From: an uncultured Oscillospiraceae bacterium
Lineage (GTDB): Bacteria; Bacillota; Clostridia; Oscillospirales; Oscillospiraceae
Direction of reading: 5' to 3'
DNA: 64,000 bases
Assembly (NCBI GenBank): GCA_934670025.1
Contig: CAKUOS010000001.1
Location: 124,001 to 188,000 of the forward strand
Shown in pieces: positions 7,239-15,286 of this stretch. The notes beneath the pieces were generated by a model, which was not told where the DNA came from, searched no databases, and worked only from the letters and a program-made list of their open reading frames with translations. Numbering within the stretch: the first letter of the stretch is position 1; each line of letters opens with the position of its first letter. A program made the position numbers and the translations under genes.

Positions 7239-8265
7239 ACCGCGCAAGCACATACTGGTCAAACAGCGGCACCGAGCAGGAGTAAAACCCCAGCTTCTCG
7301 CGGTAGAGCGCCATGAGCTTTTCCGGAAGCACCATATAGCCCATGCGCATCGACGGCGCAAGCGAGTGGGAAAACGTGTTGACATAGATCACGCACCCGC
7401 GCCGGTCCATGGAATAGAGCGTTTGCAGGGGCTTTTTGTTCTCGGCGAACTCCGAATCAAAGTCGTCCTCGATCAAAATCGCGTCCCGCTGCGCAGCCCA
7501 GGCGAGATATTCGCTGCGCTTGGCGGCCGAGGTCGTGACGCCGGTCGGAAAGCTGTGAAACGGCGTCACGTGCAGAACGGCCGCGTCCGTCCGGTCCAGC
7601 GCCGCGGCGCTCACGCCGTCGTCCGTCATCGGCAGCAGCGCCGTCTTCGCGCCGCAGGCCGCGTAGACCTGCCGGATCTTCTCATAGCCCGGATCCTCCA
7701 GCCCATAGACGCATTCGCGGCCGAGCAGCTGCACGATCAGGCCGTAGAGATACTCCGCACCGGAGCCGACGACGATGCACTCCGGCTGCGCCAGCATCCC
7801 GCGATAGCGCAGCAGATACTCCGCGATGGCGTTGCGCAGCTCCGCGCAGCCGTAGTGCGGCGGCTTTTCGAGCAGCTTCGTGCCGCAGTCGGCGATGACC
7901 TCGCGCATGAGCTTCGTAAGCGCCGAATAGCGAAAGCCGTAGCCCGGCGACGCCTCCTGCGCCGCCGCATCCGCCGGCAGAAGATGCAGCCGCGTCTGCG
8001 GCTGCTTTTTTTGCGCCTGCGGCAGCAGACCCGCAACAAAATACCCGCTGCGCTCCTTCGCGGTCAGATATCCCTCCTCGACAAGCTGCTCATATGCGCC
8101 CGCGACGGTCACGGCGCTCACGCGCAGATGCTCCGCCAGTGCCCGCCGCGACGGCAGCTTCTGCCCCGGCCGCAGCTCGCCGCGCAGAATATCCTCGCGG
8201 ATGCAGGTGTAGAGCCTGTAATATTTCGGCTGCGCGCCTTCGTCGTGCAGATCGTAGGTCAGCAT
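7168..8265 (-). CDS. Truncated MocR-type (GntR + aminotransferase domain) regulator
   Basis: The N-terminus (1-75) is a GntR winged helix: YRLYTCIREDILRGELRPGQKLPSRRALAEHLRVSAVTVAGAYEQLVEEGYL. Residues 110-365 are a fold-type I aminotransferase-like domain (LEDPGYEKIRQVY, HVTPFHSFPTG, LIEDDFDSEF). The position of the PLP lysine, normally FSKSLAP, reads FSHSLAP (His300, codon 7366-7368). The protein stops at RMRRQNRNKQP, where family members (about 460-480 residues) continue for roughly another 100. Both features suggest a degenerate effector domain. Start ATG 8263-8265. It is the last gene of an apparent operon, 4 nt after the DUF2804 gene. Confidence 0.85.
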   Translation of the reverse strand: MLTYDLHDEGAQPKYYRLYTCIREDILRGELRPGQKLPSRRALAEHLRVSAVTVAGAYEQLVEEGYLTAKERSGYFVAGLLPQAQKKQPQTRLHLLPADAAAQEASPGYGFRYSALTKLMREVIADCGTKLLEKPPHYGCAELRNAIAEYLLRYRGMLAQPECIVVGSGAEYLYGLIVQLLGRECVYGLEDPGYEKIRQVYAACGAKTALLPMTDDGVSAAALDRTDAAVLHVTPFHSFPTGVTTSAAKRSEYLAWAAQRDAILIEDDFDSEFAENKKPLQTLYSMDRRGCVIYVNTFSHSLAPSMRMGYMVLPEKLMALYREKLGFYSCSVPLFDQYVLARFISQGYFERHLSRMRRQNRNKQP

Positions 8266-8269
8266 GGCC

Positions 8270-9307
8270 TCACCACTTGTTTTCGACCTTTTCGGCGAAG
8301 CCGAAGAAGTCCCGCACGGGCAGAACCGTCCCGTCGTCAAGCGTGATGCGGCCCGTGAAGCGGCCGAAGACCTGATGCTGGTCCGAGAGCACCACGCCCG
8401 CGCTCATGAACGCCTCGCGGTCGAGCACCGGGGTGAAGTTCATGTAGAACCGGTTGTCGTCGCTCGTAAAGACCCAGGGCTTCATATACTCCTCAAAGCC
8501 GTCCGCGTCCAGCGGGATCTCAAATTTCACTTCGCTCAGCTTGTGGATCTTCCCGTCGTAAAACAGCACGTTTTCCGTCGCGGCGGACGTATCTCCGAAG
8601 CCGTAGCCGATGTTCCAGCCGAACGGCACGCCGTCGAGCTCGCCCGAGGCGCTGCCCCAGTACCACGTGTTGTGATACGTCCACACGCCGCGGCCCCAGT
8701 CGAGCACGGCAAAGAATTTGTCCTTCGTCAGCTCATACCGCTTTTCGCCCAGCTCGATCCAGCCGGCCGCGCGCATACAGTTGATCTTCTGGTTGTAGTA
8801 AAAATGACCCGGCTTGTCAAACGGCGTGGCGATGACCATGCTCTCGTCGGGCTCATCCGTCAGCTCGACCGCGCCCTCGATGGCCGTTTTGCCGTCGAAT
8901 TTGTCCATGTGGAACGTCAGCTTCCGCACGCCGTCCTCATGATAAAACGCCATCGCGTAGCCGCCCTTTGCGATCTCCGACGCGCCCTCGGCCGACGATT
9001 CCGGAAGATGCGTCTTTCCCAGCGGCAGCGCGCGGATGCGGCTGGTCGTCTTTTCCCACTTCGCATCAAAATCGAGGAAGGAGATGGAGTCAAGGCCCAT
9101 ATAGCCGTTGTCCGCGATCGTGAGCGCAAGGCCGATGTGCCCGTCGGTGATGAGATAGTAATCCCACTCCTTGACGCGCATGGCGCCGGCTTTGATGTCC
9201 GCGCGGCGGTAGACCGGCAGAAGCTGTCTGGCCCAGCCGGGTTCGAGCAGATTGCCGTCCGCACCCAAAAGCGGCGCGGCGGTGGTGATCTCATGCTGCT
9301 GTCTCAT
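8270..9307 (-). CDS. DUF2804 family protein
   Basis: A 345-residue protein matching the DUF2804 pattern: ITTAAPLLGADGNLLEPGWARQ at the N-terminus, RVKEWDYYLI, SFLDFDAKWEKTTSR, and the late block WGRGVWTYHNTWYWGSASG followed by PFGWNIGYGFGD. No signal peptide or membrane helix. The family is widespread but has no established biochemical role. AGGAGG lies 7-8 nt before the ATG at 9307. The gene is 12 nt downstream of the hydrolase gene and 4 nt before the MocR gene, so all are probably co-transcribed. Confidence 0.85.
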   Translation of the reverse strand: MRQQHEITTAAPLLGADGNLLEPGWARQLLPVYRRADIKAGAMRVKEWDYYLITDGHIGLALTIADNGYMGLDSISFLDFDAKWEKTTSRIRALPLGKTHLPESSAEGASEIAKGGYAMAFYHEDGVRKLTFHMDKFDGKTAIEGAVELTDEPDESMVIATPFDKPGHFYYNQKINCMRAAGWIELGEKRYELTKDKFFAVLDWGRGVWTYHNTWYWGSASGELDGVPFGWNIGYGFGDTSAATENVLFYDGKIHKLSEVKFEIPLDADGFEEYMKPWVFTSDDNRFYMNFTPVLDREAFMSAGVVLSDQHQVFGRFTGRITLDDGTVLPVRDFFGFAEKVENKW

Positions 9308-9319
9308 AGAAAAACCTCC

Positions 9320-10252
9320 TCAGGATGTGTGTTCGGAAAGAAAGCTGCGCAGCGCAGCCTGTACCCGTGCGCGGTCGACCAGATAGCTGCACCCGTGGCC
9401 CGCACCATCGACCAGCACGAGCTGCTTCGGCGACGTGCAGGCGTCGCAGGCCGTCTGCGTCATCGCGTGCGGCACGAAATGATCGTCCGTGCCGTGGATG
9501 AACAGGACGGGGAGCTTCGTTTTCGATACAGCCTCCGTCGCGGACGCCTCATGCAGCGAAAAACCCGCAAAGACGCGCGTGAACACGTCCAGAAGCGCCA
9601 GCAGCGGCGCCGCCGGCAGCCATTTCATATGCGCGTGCAGGACGCTTTTCATAATTTCATACGGCGAAGAAAACCCGCAGTCGGCGATCACGCCCTGCAC
9701 GGACGGCGGCAGCGGCAGCTCCGACGCCATCAGGACCGTCGCCGCGCCCATCGACAGACCGCCCAGGATCAGCGGCCGCTCCGGGCCGAAGTGCAGGGCG
9801 GCGTACTCCGCCCACGTCTGCACGTCGCGCCGCTCGCGCACGCCGAAGGTGATATACGTGCCCTCGGACCGGCCGTGCGCGCGCTCGTCAGCGATCAGAA
9901 GATCGTAGCCCAGCGACACGTAGTAGGGGATCACGATGGAAAAATCGATCACCCAGCTCGACCGGTAGCCGTGGAACAGCAAAATCGTTCCCTTCGCGCC
10001 GGGCGTTTCATACAGCCTCGCGTGCAGCCGCAGCCCGTCGAAGCTCCGCAGATACACGTCCTGCGCGCCGTCCTGCACGAGACGGACGCCCTGCATCATT
10101 TCATCTGCGTACTGCGCGTATTTTGACGCGCGCAGCACCTTCGGCTGCGTATAGTCCGGTTCCTTATGCCGCACGCAGACGAATTCCAGCATTCCAAGCC
10201 CCGCCGCAATCAGCAGCAGCAGCGCGCCAAGCCCGATCCACAGCGCCGTCAT
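9320..10252 (-). CDS. Membrane-anchored alpha/beta hydrolase
   Basis: A 310-residue protein with one N-terminal transmembrane helix (LWIGLGALLLLIAAGLGMLEF) and an alpha/beta hydrolase domain. ILLFHGYRSS forms the oxyanion region, GGLSMGAA carries the nucleophilic serine (nucleophile elbow GLSMG), IHGTDDHFVP the acidic residue and DGAGHGCS the histidine. The family contains esterases, lipases and peptidases with hydrolysis on the outer face when N-anchored; the substrate is not predictable. The start ATG overlaps the stop of the PAP2 gene (ATGA), indicating translational coupling. Confidence 0.88.
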   Translation of the reverse strand: MTALWIGLGALLLLIAAGLGMLEFVCVRHKEPDYTQPKVLRASKYAQYADEMMQGVRLVQDGAQDVYLRSFDGLRLHARLYETPGAKGTILLFHGYRSSWVIDFSIVIPYYVSLGYDLLIADERAHGRSEGTYITFGVRERRDVQTWAEYAALHFGPERPLILGGLSMGAATVLMASELPLPPSVQGVIADCGFSSPYEIMKSVLHAHMKWLPAAPLLALLDVFTRVFAGFSLHEASATEAVSKTKLPVLFIHGTDDHFVPHAMTQTACDACTSPKQLVLVDGAGHGCSYLVDRARVQAALRSFLSEHTS

Positions 10253-11190
10253 GCGCGTTTGCCCTTTCCGCCGAGCTTTGCAAACAGCGGGAACGTCAGC
10301 GGCCAGACGATGCCCGCAAAAATGACGATGATAAAATACCGCACGAGGCTCTCGGCCTGCGACCCGTTGAAAATCGCCGTGGTCAGCGGTTTGAGCCCGG
10401 CCTTGATGCCGATGATAAGCCCCAGGCCGGGCACGAGCTTCATGATCTGCCCCAAAAGCGGCGCGCGCACATCAAAATGCAGCTTTTTTTCATCGGCAAG
10501 ATACACAACGATGAAGCCCAGCACCGCGCCGGCCATCGTGTAGGCGTTTTTGAGTCCATGCTCCACGTTCATGAGCGCTTCACTCTCCGCGGGCCAGTCG
10601 CACCGGCTCTGCCAGACGGCGTAGACGAGGAACGCCGCACAGAAAACGAGCATCGCGCCGAGCAGCCGCGGCGTCCACGTCTTCGCGCGCGCGTCCGAAC
10701 GGAACGCGGGATAAAGCGCCGCGGCCAGCGCCAGCGCCGTTACAAATCCGACCGACACGTCCAGCGGCGTGTGTACGCCCAGATACATCCGCGAAAACGG
10801 CACGAGCAGCATCAGGATCACGCACACCGCGCGCACCCATTTCTCCCTTCGGCACGCGAAGACCGACGCCGTCGTCCCGACGATGTTCTGCGTGTGCCCG
10901 GACGGGAAGGAATAGCCCGTGGCGTCCGCGCGCGCAGCCTCGACGATCCTGAATTCCGGGTCGAGCACCCACGGCCGCGGCACGCGGCACGCGAGCTTCA
11001 GAAACTGGTTGCACACCGTCCCGAACGCGCCGACGAGGAACACATAGTACCCCTGCTTTTTATCCACGCACCAGAACAGCAGCAGCGCCGCCGCCATAAA
11101 CGCGACCTCAGAGCCGAAATATGTCACGCCCGCCATCAGCGTGTCGAAAAACGGCGTGCGTATCGACGCCAACAGCCGCAAAAAGTCCAT
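10249..11190 (-). CDS. PAP2-family membrane phosphatase
   Basis: An integral membrane protein of 313 residues with the three-part acid phosphatase signature: KLACRVPRP (KxxxxxxRP), SFPSGHTQ (PSGH) and SRMYLGVHTPLDV (SRxxxxxHxxxD). Such enzymes dephosphorylate lipid phosphates such as undecaprenyl pyrophosphate or phosphatidate at the membrane. The C-terminal half adds several more membrane helices. ATG at 11190 was preferred to the ATG seven codons upstream because CCTCCT (AGGAGG on this strand) lies 7 nt before it. First gene of the PAP2-hydrolase-DUF2804-MocR run. Confidence 0.9.
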   Translation of the reverse strand: MDFLRLLASIRTPFFDTLMAGVTYFGSEVAFMAAALLLFWCVDKKQGYYVFLVGAFGTVCNQFLKLACRVPRPWVLDPEFRIVEAARADATGYSFPSGHTQNIVGTTASVFACRREKWVRAVCVILMLLVPFSRMYLGVHTPLDVSVGFVTALALAAALYPAFRSDARAKTWTPRLLGAMLVFCAAFLVYAVWQSRCDWPAESEALMNVEHGLKNAYTMAGAVLGFIVVYLADEKKLHFDVRAPLLGQIMKLVPGLGLIIGIKAGLKPLTTAIFNGSQAESLVRYFIIVIFAGIVWPLTFPLFAKLGGKGKRA

Positions 11191-11231
11191 ACAACAGCCT
11201 CCTGTCTTCATCTTTCCTCTGTATTTGTTTC

Positions 11232-11260
11232 AGTATAGCACCAAACCGCCGTCTTGCCAA
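11232..11260 (-). promoter_or_regulatory. Promoter of the PAP2 operon
   Basis: On the minus strand TTGGCA (11255-11260) and TATACT (11232-11237) are separated by 17 nt, about 45 nt before the PAP2 start codon. Confidence 0.75.
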
Positions 11261-11284
11261 GCGGTTCGTGTCAGACCGGCGGAC

Positions 11285-11312
11285 TTGCAACTTTTCCGGA
11301 ATATTGTATAAT
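11285..11312 (+). promoter_or_regulatory. Promoter of the TIGR04255-SDR-membrane protein operon
   Basis: TTGCAA (11285-11290) and TATAAT (11307-11312) with a 16-nt spacer, 30 nt before the ATG at 11343. Confidence 0.75.
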
Positions 11313-11342
11313 GAAGAAAACTGTAAATGAGGAGCGAACGCC

Positions 11343-12128
11343 ATGTTTTCCAATGAAGCCCGCATGATCTATGACAAAAGTCAGCTGGTCGAGGTCATCT
11401 GCCAGCTGCGCTGCCCGGAGATCCTGAAGATCGACGCCGAGGCGCCCGCCGCCTTTCAGGAGCGCATCCGCCGCGATTACCCGCAGTATGAGAAAAAGAT
11501 CGAGCAGCTGCCGCCGCGCATGGTAAACGGCGCGCCCGTGCCGCAGGGCTCGGTCAACAACTATCAGTTCATCTCCGAGCGCGGTCAGTGGAAGGTGAGT
11601 CTTACGAAGGGCTTCATCGCCCTGTCGACCTACGGCTACACCCGCTGGGAGGATTTTGCCCAGCGGCTGGACAAGATCCTCGCGGCCTTCATCGAGACGT
11701 ACCATCCCTCGTGGTTCACGCGCGTGGGGCTGCGGTATGTCAACGCCTTCCGCCGTGAGGCGCTCGGGCTGGAGGACTGTCTGTGGAAGGAGCTCATCGC
11801 GCCGGGCTATCTCGGCCTGATGGCCGACGAGGACGCGCAGGAGACGGCCTTTATGAAGGACGAGCAGACCGCCACGCTCCAGATGCCCGGCGGCGCGAAG
11901 GCCAACGTCAAATGCGGCCCCGGTCTTCTGCGCAAGGTCAATAACCGCACGCGCGAGACGACCGAGGAAAAGGTCTTCATGCTCGATCTCGACCTGTTTA
12001 TGGACAGTAAGCTCGAGCTCGGCCACGCCGTCCCGGCACTGAATATCGTACACGAGAACGCCGGCAGTCTCTTCCGCGCGGCCATTACCGACACGCTCGC
12101 GGACGCGATGGATCCGCACCGGCCGTAA
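11343..12128 (+). CDS. TIGR04255 family protein
   Basis: A 261-residue soluble protein that begins MFSNEARMIYDKSQLVEVICQLRCPEILKI and contains PRMVNGAPVPQGSVNNYQFISERGQWKVSLTKGFIALSTYGYTRWEDF and YHPSWFTRVGLRYVNAF. The early (D/K)SxLVEVICQLRFP-like block and the later LRYVN block are those of TIGR04255, a sporadically distributed family of unknown function. AATGAGGAGCG precedes the start. The stop is 13 nt before the SDR gene, so the two should be co-transcribed. Confidence 0.75.
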   Translation: MFSNEARMIYDKSQLVEVICQLRCPEILKIDAEAPAAFQERIRRDYPQYEKKIEQLPPRMVNGAPVPQGSVNNYQFISERGQWKVSLTKGFIALSTYGYTRWEDFAQRLDKILAAFIETYHPSWFTRVGLRYVNAFRREALGLEDCLWKELIAPGYLGLMADEDAQETAFMKDEQTATLQMPGGAKANVKCGPGLLRKVNNRTRETTEEKVFMLDLDLFMDSKLELGHAVPALNIVHENAGSLFRAAITDTLADAMDPHRP

Positions 12129-12141
12129 GGAGGAAACCCGT

Positions 12142-12840
12142 ATGCACATTCTGATCACCGGCGGCTCGCGCGGCATCGGCGCGGCGGCTGTGCGCGCGTT
12201 TTGCGCGCGCGGCGGCGAAGTCACGTTTTTCTATGAAAAAGAGCATGAAAAGGCGCGTCTCGTCGCGCAGGAAACGGGTGCGCGCGCCGTCTGCTGCGAC
12301 GTGGCGGACGAGGCCGCGGTCGATTTCGCGTTTTCCGAGCTTCCCGGCGTCGACATCCTCGTCAACAACGCCGGGATCGCCGATTATGACCTCATCAACG
12401 TCATCACGCCCGAACGCTGGCGGCGGCTGTTCGCCGTCAACGTCGACGGCGCGTTCTACTGCATCCGCGCCGCGCTGCCGCATATGCTGGCGCAGCAGTC
12501 GGGCTGCATCATAAACGTCAGCTCCATGTGGGGCCAGATCGGCGCGTCGTGCGAGGCCGCGTATTCCGCGACCAAGGGCGCGCTGCTCGCGCTGACCAAG
12601 GCGCTGGCGCAGGAGCTGGGGCCGTCGGGCATCCGCGTCAACGCCGTCGCGCCCGGCGTCATCCGGACCGATATGTGCGCCGCCGTCGACCCGGCCGTCA
12701 TGGAGGATCTGCGGCAGCAGACGCCCGTCGGGCGGCTCGGCACACCGGAGGACATTGCGCAGGCGATGGTCTATCTCGCGGACGCTTCGTTTATCACCGG
12801 GCAGATCCTGCCCGTCAACGGAGGATTCGTCATCACGTAG
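12142..12840 (+). CDS. SDR-family reductase (FabG-like; possible EF-P 5-aminopentanone reductase)
   Basis: A 232-residue short-chain dehydrogenase. TGGSRGIG is the nucleotide-binding glycine motif, NNAG follows at about residue 75, and the catalytic Ser, Tyr and Lys lie in INVSSMWGQIGASCEAAYSATKGA. It reduces a keto group with NAD(P)H. The SSMWGQIGASCE block and the short length resemble clostridial homologues of YmfI, which reduces the 5-aminopentanone modification on elongation factor P, more than typical fatty-acid FabG; no fatty-acid genes are adjacent. AAGGAGG precedes the ATG. Confidence 0.82.
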   Translation: MHILITGGSRGIGAAAVRAFCARGGEVTFFYEKEHEKARLVAQETGARAVCCDVADEAAVDFAFSELPGVDILVNNAGIADYDLINVITPERWRRLFAVNVDGAFYCIRAALPHMLAQQSGCIINVSSMWGQIGASCEAAYSATKGALLALTKALAQELGPSGIRVNAVAPGVIRTDMCAAVDPAVMEDLRQQTPVGRLGTPEDIAQAMVYLADASFITGQILPVNGGFVIT

Positions 12841-12861
12841 TTTTTAGAAAAGGAGGCTAAA

Positions 12862-13728
12862 ATGAAGCGTTTCCTGCAAAAACTCCCGCTGTTTTTCGCC
12901 GTTTTGCTGCTGCTGACCACGGCAGTTTTCGCCGACACGGGACCCAAGCCGCAGCTCACCGTCATCGTGGAGCACGCGCCGTCGGAGCCGTATTACCTCG
13001 ATCTGCTCGCCGAAGGCGACTATCAGTACAACTTTTTGTACGCCGCGGAGGACAAGGACCTTGACCCCAATCTGCTGGCTGCATTCCGCGCGGAAATTCC
13101 GGACGGCTGGCACGCCTGCATCGCCGAAGGAACGAACGGCGCGCCGATCTTCGGCGCTCTCACCGGCGAGGCCGTCGGAGACACGATGTACCACCGCTTC
13201 AGCTACTACGGCGTCCCGGACACGTACCGCATCCTGGCCGTCACGGCCTCGGGCGAGGTGTTTGTCTCGGATGTTCTGACGTGCCGGACGCTCCAGTCCA
13301 CCGTCACGGTCGACTGGGCAACGAAAACCGTCACGCAGCCGGCGCCCGCGTCGGCCTACGCGCTGCAATTCGCGGCCACGTTCGTGCCGACCGTCCTCAT
13401 AGAACTGCTCGTCCTGCTGCTGTTCGGCTTCAGGCTCAGGCAGAACTGGAAGCCGTTCCTGCTCGTCAATCTTGTGACGCAGGGGCTGCTGCACGGCTAT
13501 TTCGCGTTTTTTGCCGTCCGCTACGGTGTCAATTTCCTGTATTTCCTCCTGCTCATCCCGGCGGAGCTCGCCGTGGCGCTCATCGAGGCGTTCATCTACC
13601 GCCGCACGCTCAAGGGGCAGTCAAAGCGCCGCGCGTTCGCCTACGGCATCTGCGCGAACGTCTGCTCGGCCGTGCTGGGTTATTTTCTGGCGGAGCCGGT
13701 CTGGCGCTTCGTCACGCAGCTTTCATAA
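12862..13728 (+). CDS. Membrane protein with signal peptide and extracytoplasmic domain, unknown function
   Basis: A 288-residue protein I do not recognise. Residues 1-25 form a Sec signal peptide (LPLFFAVLLLLTTAVFA, likely cut after VFA). About 150 residues of extracytoplasmic domain follow, then four hydrophobic segments from about residue 175 (FVPTVLIELLVLLLFGF, FLLVNLVTQGLLHGYFAFFAV, FLYFLLLIPAELAVALIEAFIY, AYGICANVCSAVLGYFLA). AAAAGGAGGC lies before the ATG. It ends the operon started by the TIGR04255 gene; a bidirectional terminator follows. It may be a small sensor or assembly factor, but nothing in the sequence says which. Confidence 0.7.
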   Translation: MKRFLQKLPLFFAVLLLLTTAVFADTGPKPQLTVIVEHAPSEPYYLDLLAEGDYQYNFLYAAEDKDLDPNLLAAFRAEIPDGWHACIAEGTNGAPIFGALTGEAVGDTMYHRFSYYGVPDTYRILAVTASGEVFVSDVLTCRTLQSTVTVDWATKTVTQPAPASAYALQFAATFVPTVLIELLVLLLFGFRLRQNWKPFLLVNLVTQGLLHGYFAFFAVRYGVNFLYFLLLIPAELAVALIEAFIYRRTLKGQSKRRAFAYGICANVCSAVLGYFLAEPVWRFVTQLS

Positions 13729-13730
13729 CA

Positions 13731-13764
13731 AAAAGCCCCGCCTGCACGCGCAGGCGGGGCTTTG
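13731..13764. terminator. Bidirectional terminator
   Basis: A 14-bp perfect stem AAAGCCCCGCCTGC / GCAGGCGGGGCTTT with loop ACGC begins 3 nt after the membrane-protein stop codon. A and T tracts at both ends let it work in both directions. Confidence 0.92.
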
Positions 13765-13770
13765 CAGAAC

Positions 13771-13795
13771 AAAAGCCCGCCGGTGGCGGGCTTTT
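13771..13795. terminator. Second bidirectional terminator in tandem
   Basis: An 11-bp perfect stem AAAAGCCCGCC / GGCGGGCTTTT with a 3-nt loop directly follows the first hairpin and lies 18 nt from the symporter stop codon on the opposite strand. Confidence 0.88.
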
Positions 13796-13813
13796 GCGTC
13801 ATTTGTGCGGCTC

Positions 13814-15058
13814 TTACTTTGCGGCCTTCTTCGCGGCAGCCTTGGATTCCCAATGGTTGACGCAGATGGCGCAGGAGGCGTCGCCGACGACGTTCAGGGC
13901 GGTACGGCCCATGTCGAACAGGCGGTCGATGCCGTAGATGATGCCGATGTAGGTGGTCGGGATGCCGACAGCCTCGAGGACCATCGCCAGCATGATCATG
14001 CCGGCGCCGGAGGTACCGGCCGTGCCGATGGAGGCGAGGGTCGCGGTGACGACGATGGTGACCATCTCGCCGATGCCCAGCTCCATGCCGATGCACTTGG
14101 CAAGGAAGATGGCGGCGACGCACTGATAGATCGCCGTGCCGTCCATGTTGATCGTCGCGCCGAGCGGCAGGACGAAGGAGGAGATGTCGCTCTCAACGCC
14201 CATCTCGTCGCAGCACTCCTTGGAGACCGGCAGGGACGCGACGGAGGACGTGGAGGTGAAGGCGAACACAGCCGCCGGCAGGATGCCCTTGAAGAACTTC
14301 AGGGGGCTCATGCCCGCAAACGCCTTGACAGACAGGCTGTAGACGAGAACGGTGTGGATGATGTAGCCGATATAGGCGGCCAGCAGAACCAGACCCAGCG
14401 AGCCGAGGATCTTCGGGCCCTGCGCGGCGACGACCCAGGTCATCAGGCAGAACACGCCGATCGGGGAGACCTTCAGGATGAAGGACATGACGGTCTGCGT
14501 GACCTCGTTGAACGAGGAAACGAACGTTGCAAAAGGCTTGCCCTTTTCACCGGCGACCAGCACGCCGCAGCCGAACAGCAGCGCGATGACGATGATCTGG
14601 AGCATCGAAGCGTCCAGCAGCGGCTGCACGGCGTTCGACGGGAAGATGTTCTTGATGGTGGTCATAATGTCGCTTTCCTTGGCCTCATAGGCTGCATCCT
14701 CAGCCAGAGACAGGACGGGGAAGCTGCCCTTGAACAGGTTGGCGACGACGAGGCCGATGACGCAGGCGATGGCCGTGGTGGCCAGGAAGTACGCAACGGT
14801 CTTCCAGCCGATCTTGCCGACCTTGCCAAGGTCGCCCATGGAGAACATACCGTCCATGATGGAGAGCAGGACCAGCGGCACGACGATGAACTTCAGCAGG
14901 TTGACGAAGATATCGCCGAAGGGCTTGAGATAGCTGGCGGTGAAGGACGTGGCGGCTTCCGCACCCATGGCTGCCCACAGGATCGCGCCGACCGCGATAC
15001 CGGCCACGAGGCCGATCATGATCCATACGCCAAGACTGAGCTTCTTCTTTTCTTTCAT
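13814..15058 (-). CDS. Dicarboxylate/amino acid:cation symporter (DAACS family)
   Basis: A 414-residue polytopic membrane protein of the GltP/GltT/SstT group, which imports glutamate, aspartate, dicarboxylates or serine with Na+ or H+. Diagnostic segments are FVNLLKFIVVPLVLLSI, the Ser-rich re-entrant loop FTSTSSVASLPVS, LPLGATINMDGTAIYQ (NMDGT cation-binding motif) and GTAGTSGAGMIMLAMVL. The choice of substrate cannot be read with confidence. ATG at 15058 has AGAGGAG upstream. It is a single-gene unit with its own promoter. Confidence 0.92.
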   Translation of the reverse strand: MKEKKKLSLGVWIMIGLVAGIAVGAILWAAMGAEAATSFTASYLKPFGDIFVNLLKFIVVPLVLLSIMDGMFSMGDLGKVGKIGWKTVAYFLATTAIACVIGLVVANLFKGSFPVLSLAEDAAYEAKESDIMTTIKNIFPSNAVQPLLDASMLQIIVIALLFGCGVLVAGEKGKPFATFVSSFNEVTQTVMSFILKVSPIGVFCLMTWVVAAQGPKILGSLGLVLLAAYIGYIIHTVLVYSLSVKAFAGMSPLKFFKGILPAAVFAFTSTSSVASLPVSKECCDEMGVESDISSFVLPLGATINMDGTAIYQCVAAIFLAKCIGMELGIGEMVTIVVTATLASIGTAGTSGAGMIMLAMVLEAVGIPTTYIGIIYGIDRLFDMGRTALNVVGDASCAICVNHWESKAAAKKAAK

Positions 15059-15108
15059 ACTTTTCCAAACTCCTCTATGTGGTTTTGCTGATAAGCATCA
15101 GCGAAAAC

Positions 15109-15137
15109 ATTATAGCAAACCGTAAAAAATATGTAAA
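15109..15137 (-). promoter_or_regulatory. Promoter of symporter gene
   Basis: On the minus strand TTTACA (15132-15137) and TATAAT (15109-15114) have a 17-nt spacer. The leader between it and the gene contains a short hairpin, GCTGAT-AAGC-ATCAGC. Confidence 0.8.
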
Positions 15138-15228
15138 GAAGAGATTGTTTTATGTACAGTTTTTGTGAAGAACGACAAAAACGGTCTGGTTTTTTCTGCA
15201 TAAATGCCGGTTGACTCTTTGCAACGGC

Positions 15229-15270
15229 AAACAAAACCTCCGCGCGGCGGAGCGTTCGCCGCGCGGAGGT
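15229..15270 (-). terminator. Terminator after racemase gene
   Basis: On the minus strand a 14-bp perfect stem (ACCTCCGCGCGGCG / CGCCGCGCGGAGGT, 7-nt loop) is followed by TTTGTTTGCC, 17 nt after the racemase stop codon. Confidence 0.85.
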
Positions 15271-15286
15271 CTGGAAACGGTATCAG

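Noticed and set aside
8264-10126. 620-codon plus-strand frame opposite the DUF2804 and hydrolase genes
   Set aside because: Arg/His/Val-rich translation without motifs and no ribosome-binding site; the minus-strand genes have clear family motifs and Shine-Dalgarno sites.
13511-15091. 526-codon plus-strand frame opposite the symporter gene
   Set aside because: It starts inside the preceding gene, crosses two strong terminators and encodes an Asp/Gly/Arg-rich sequence typical of antisense frames.
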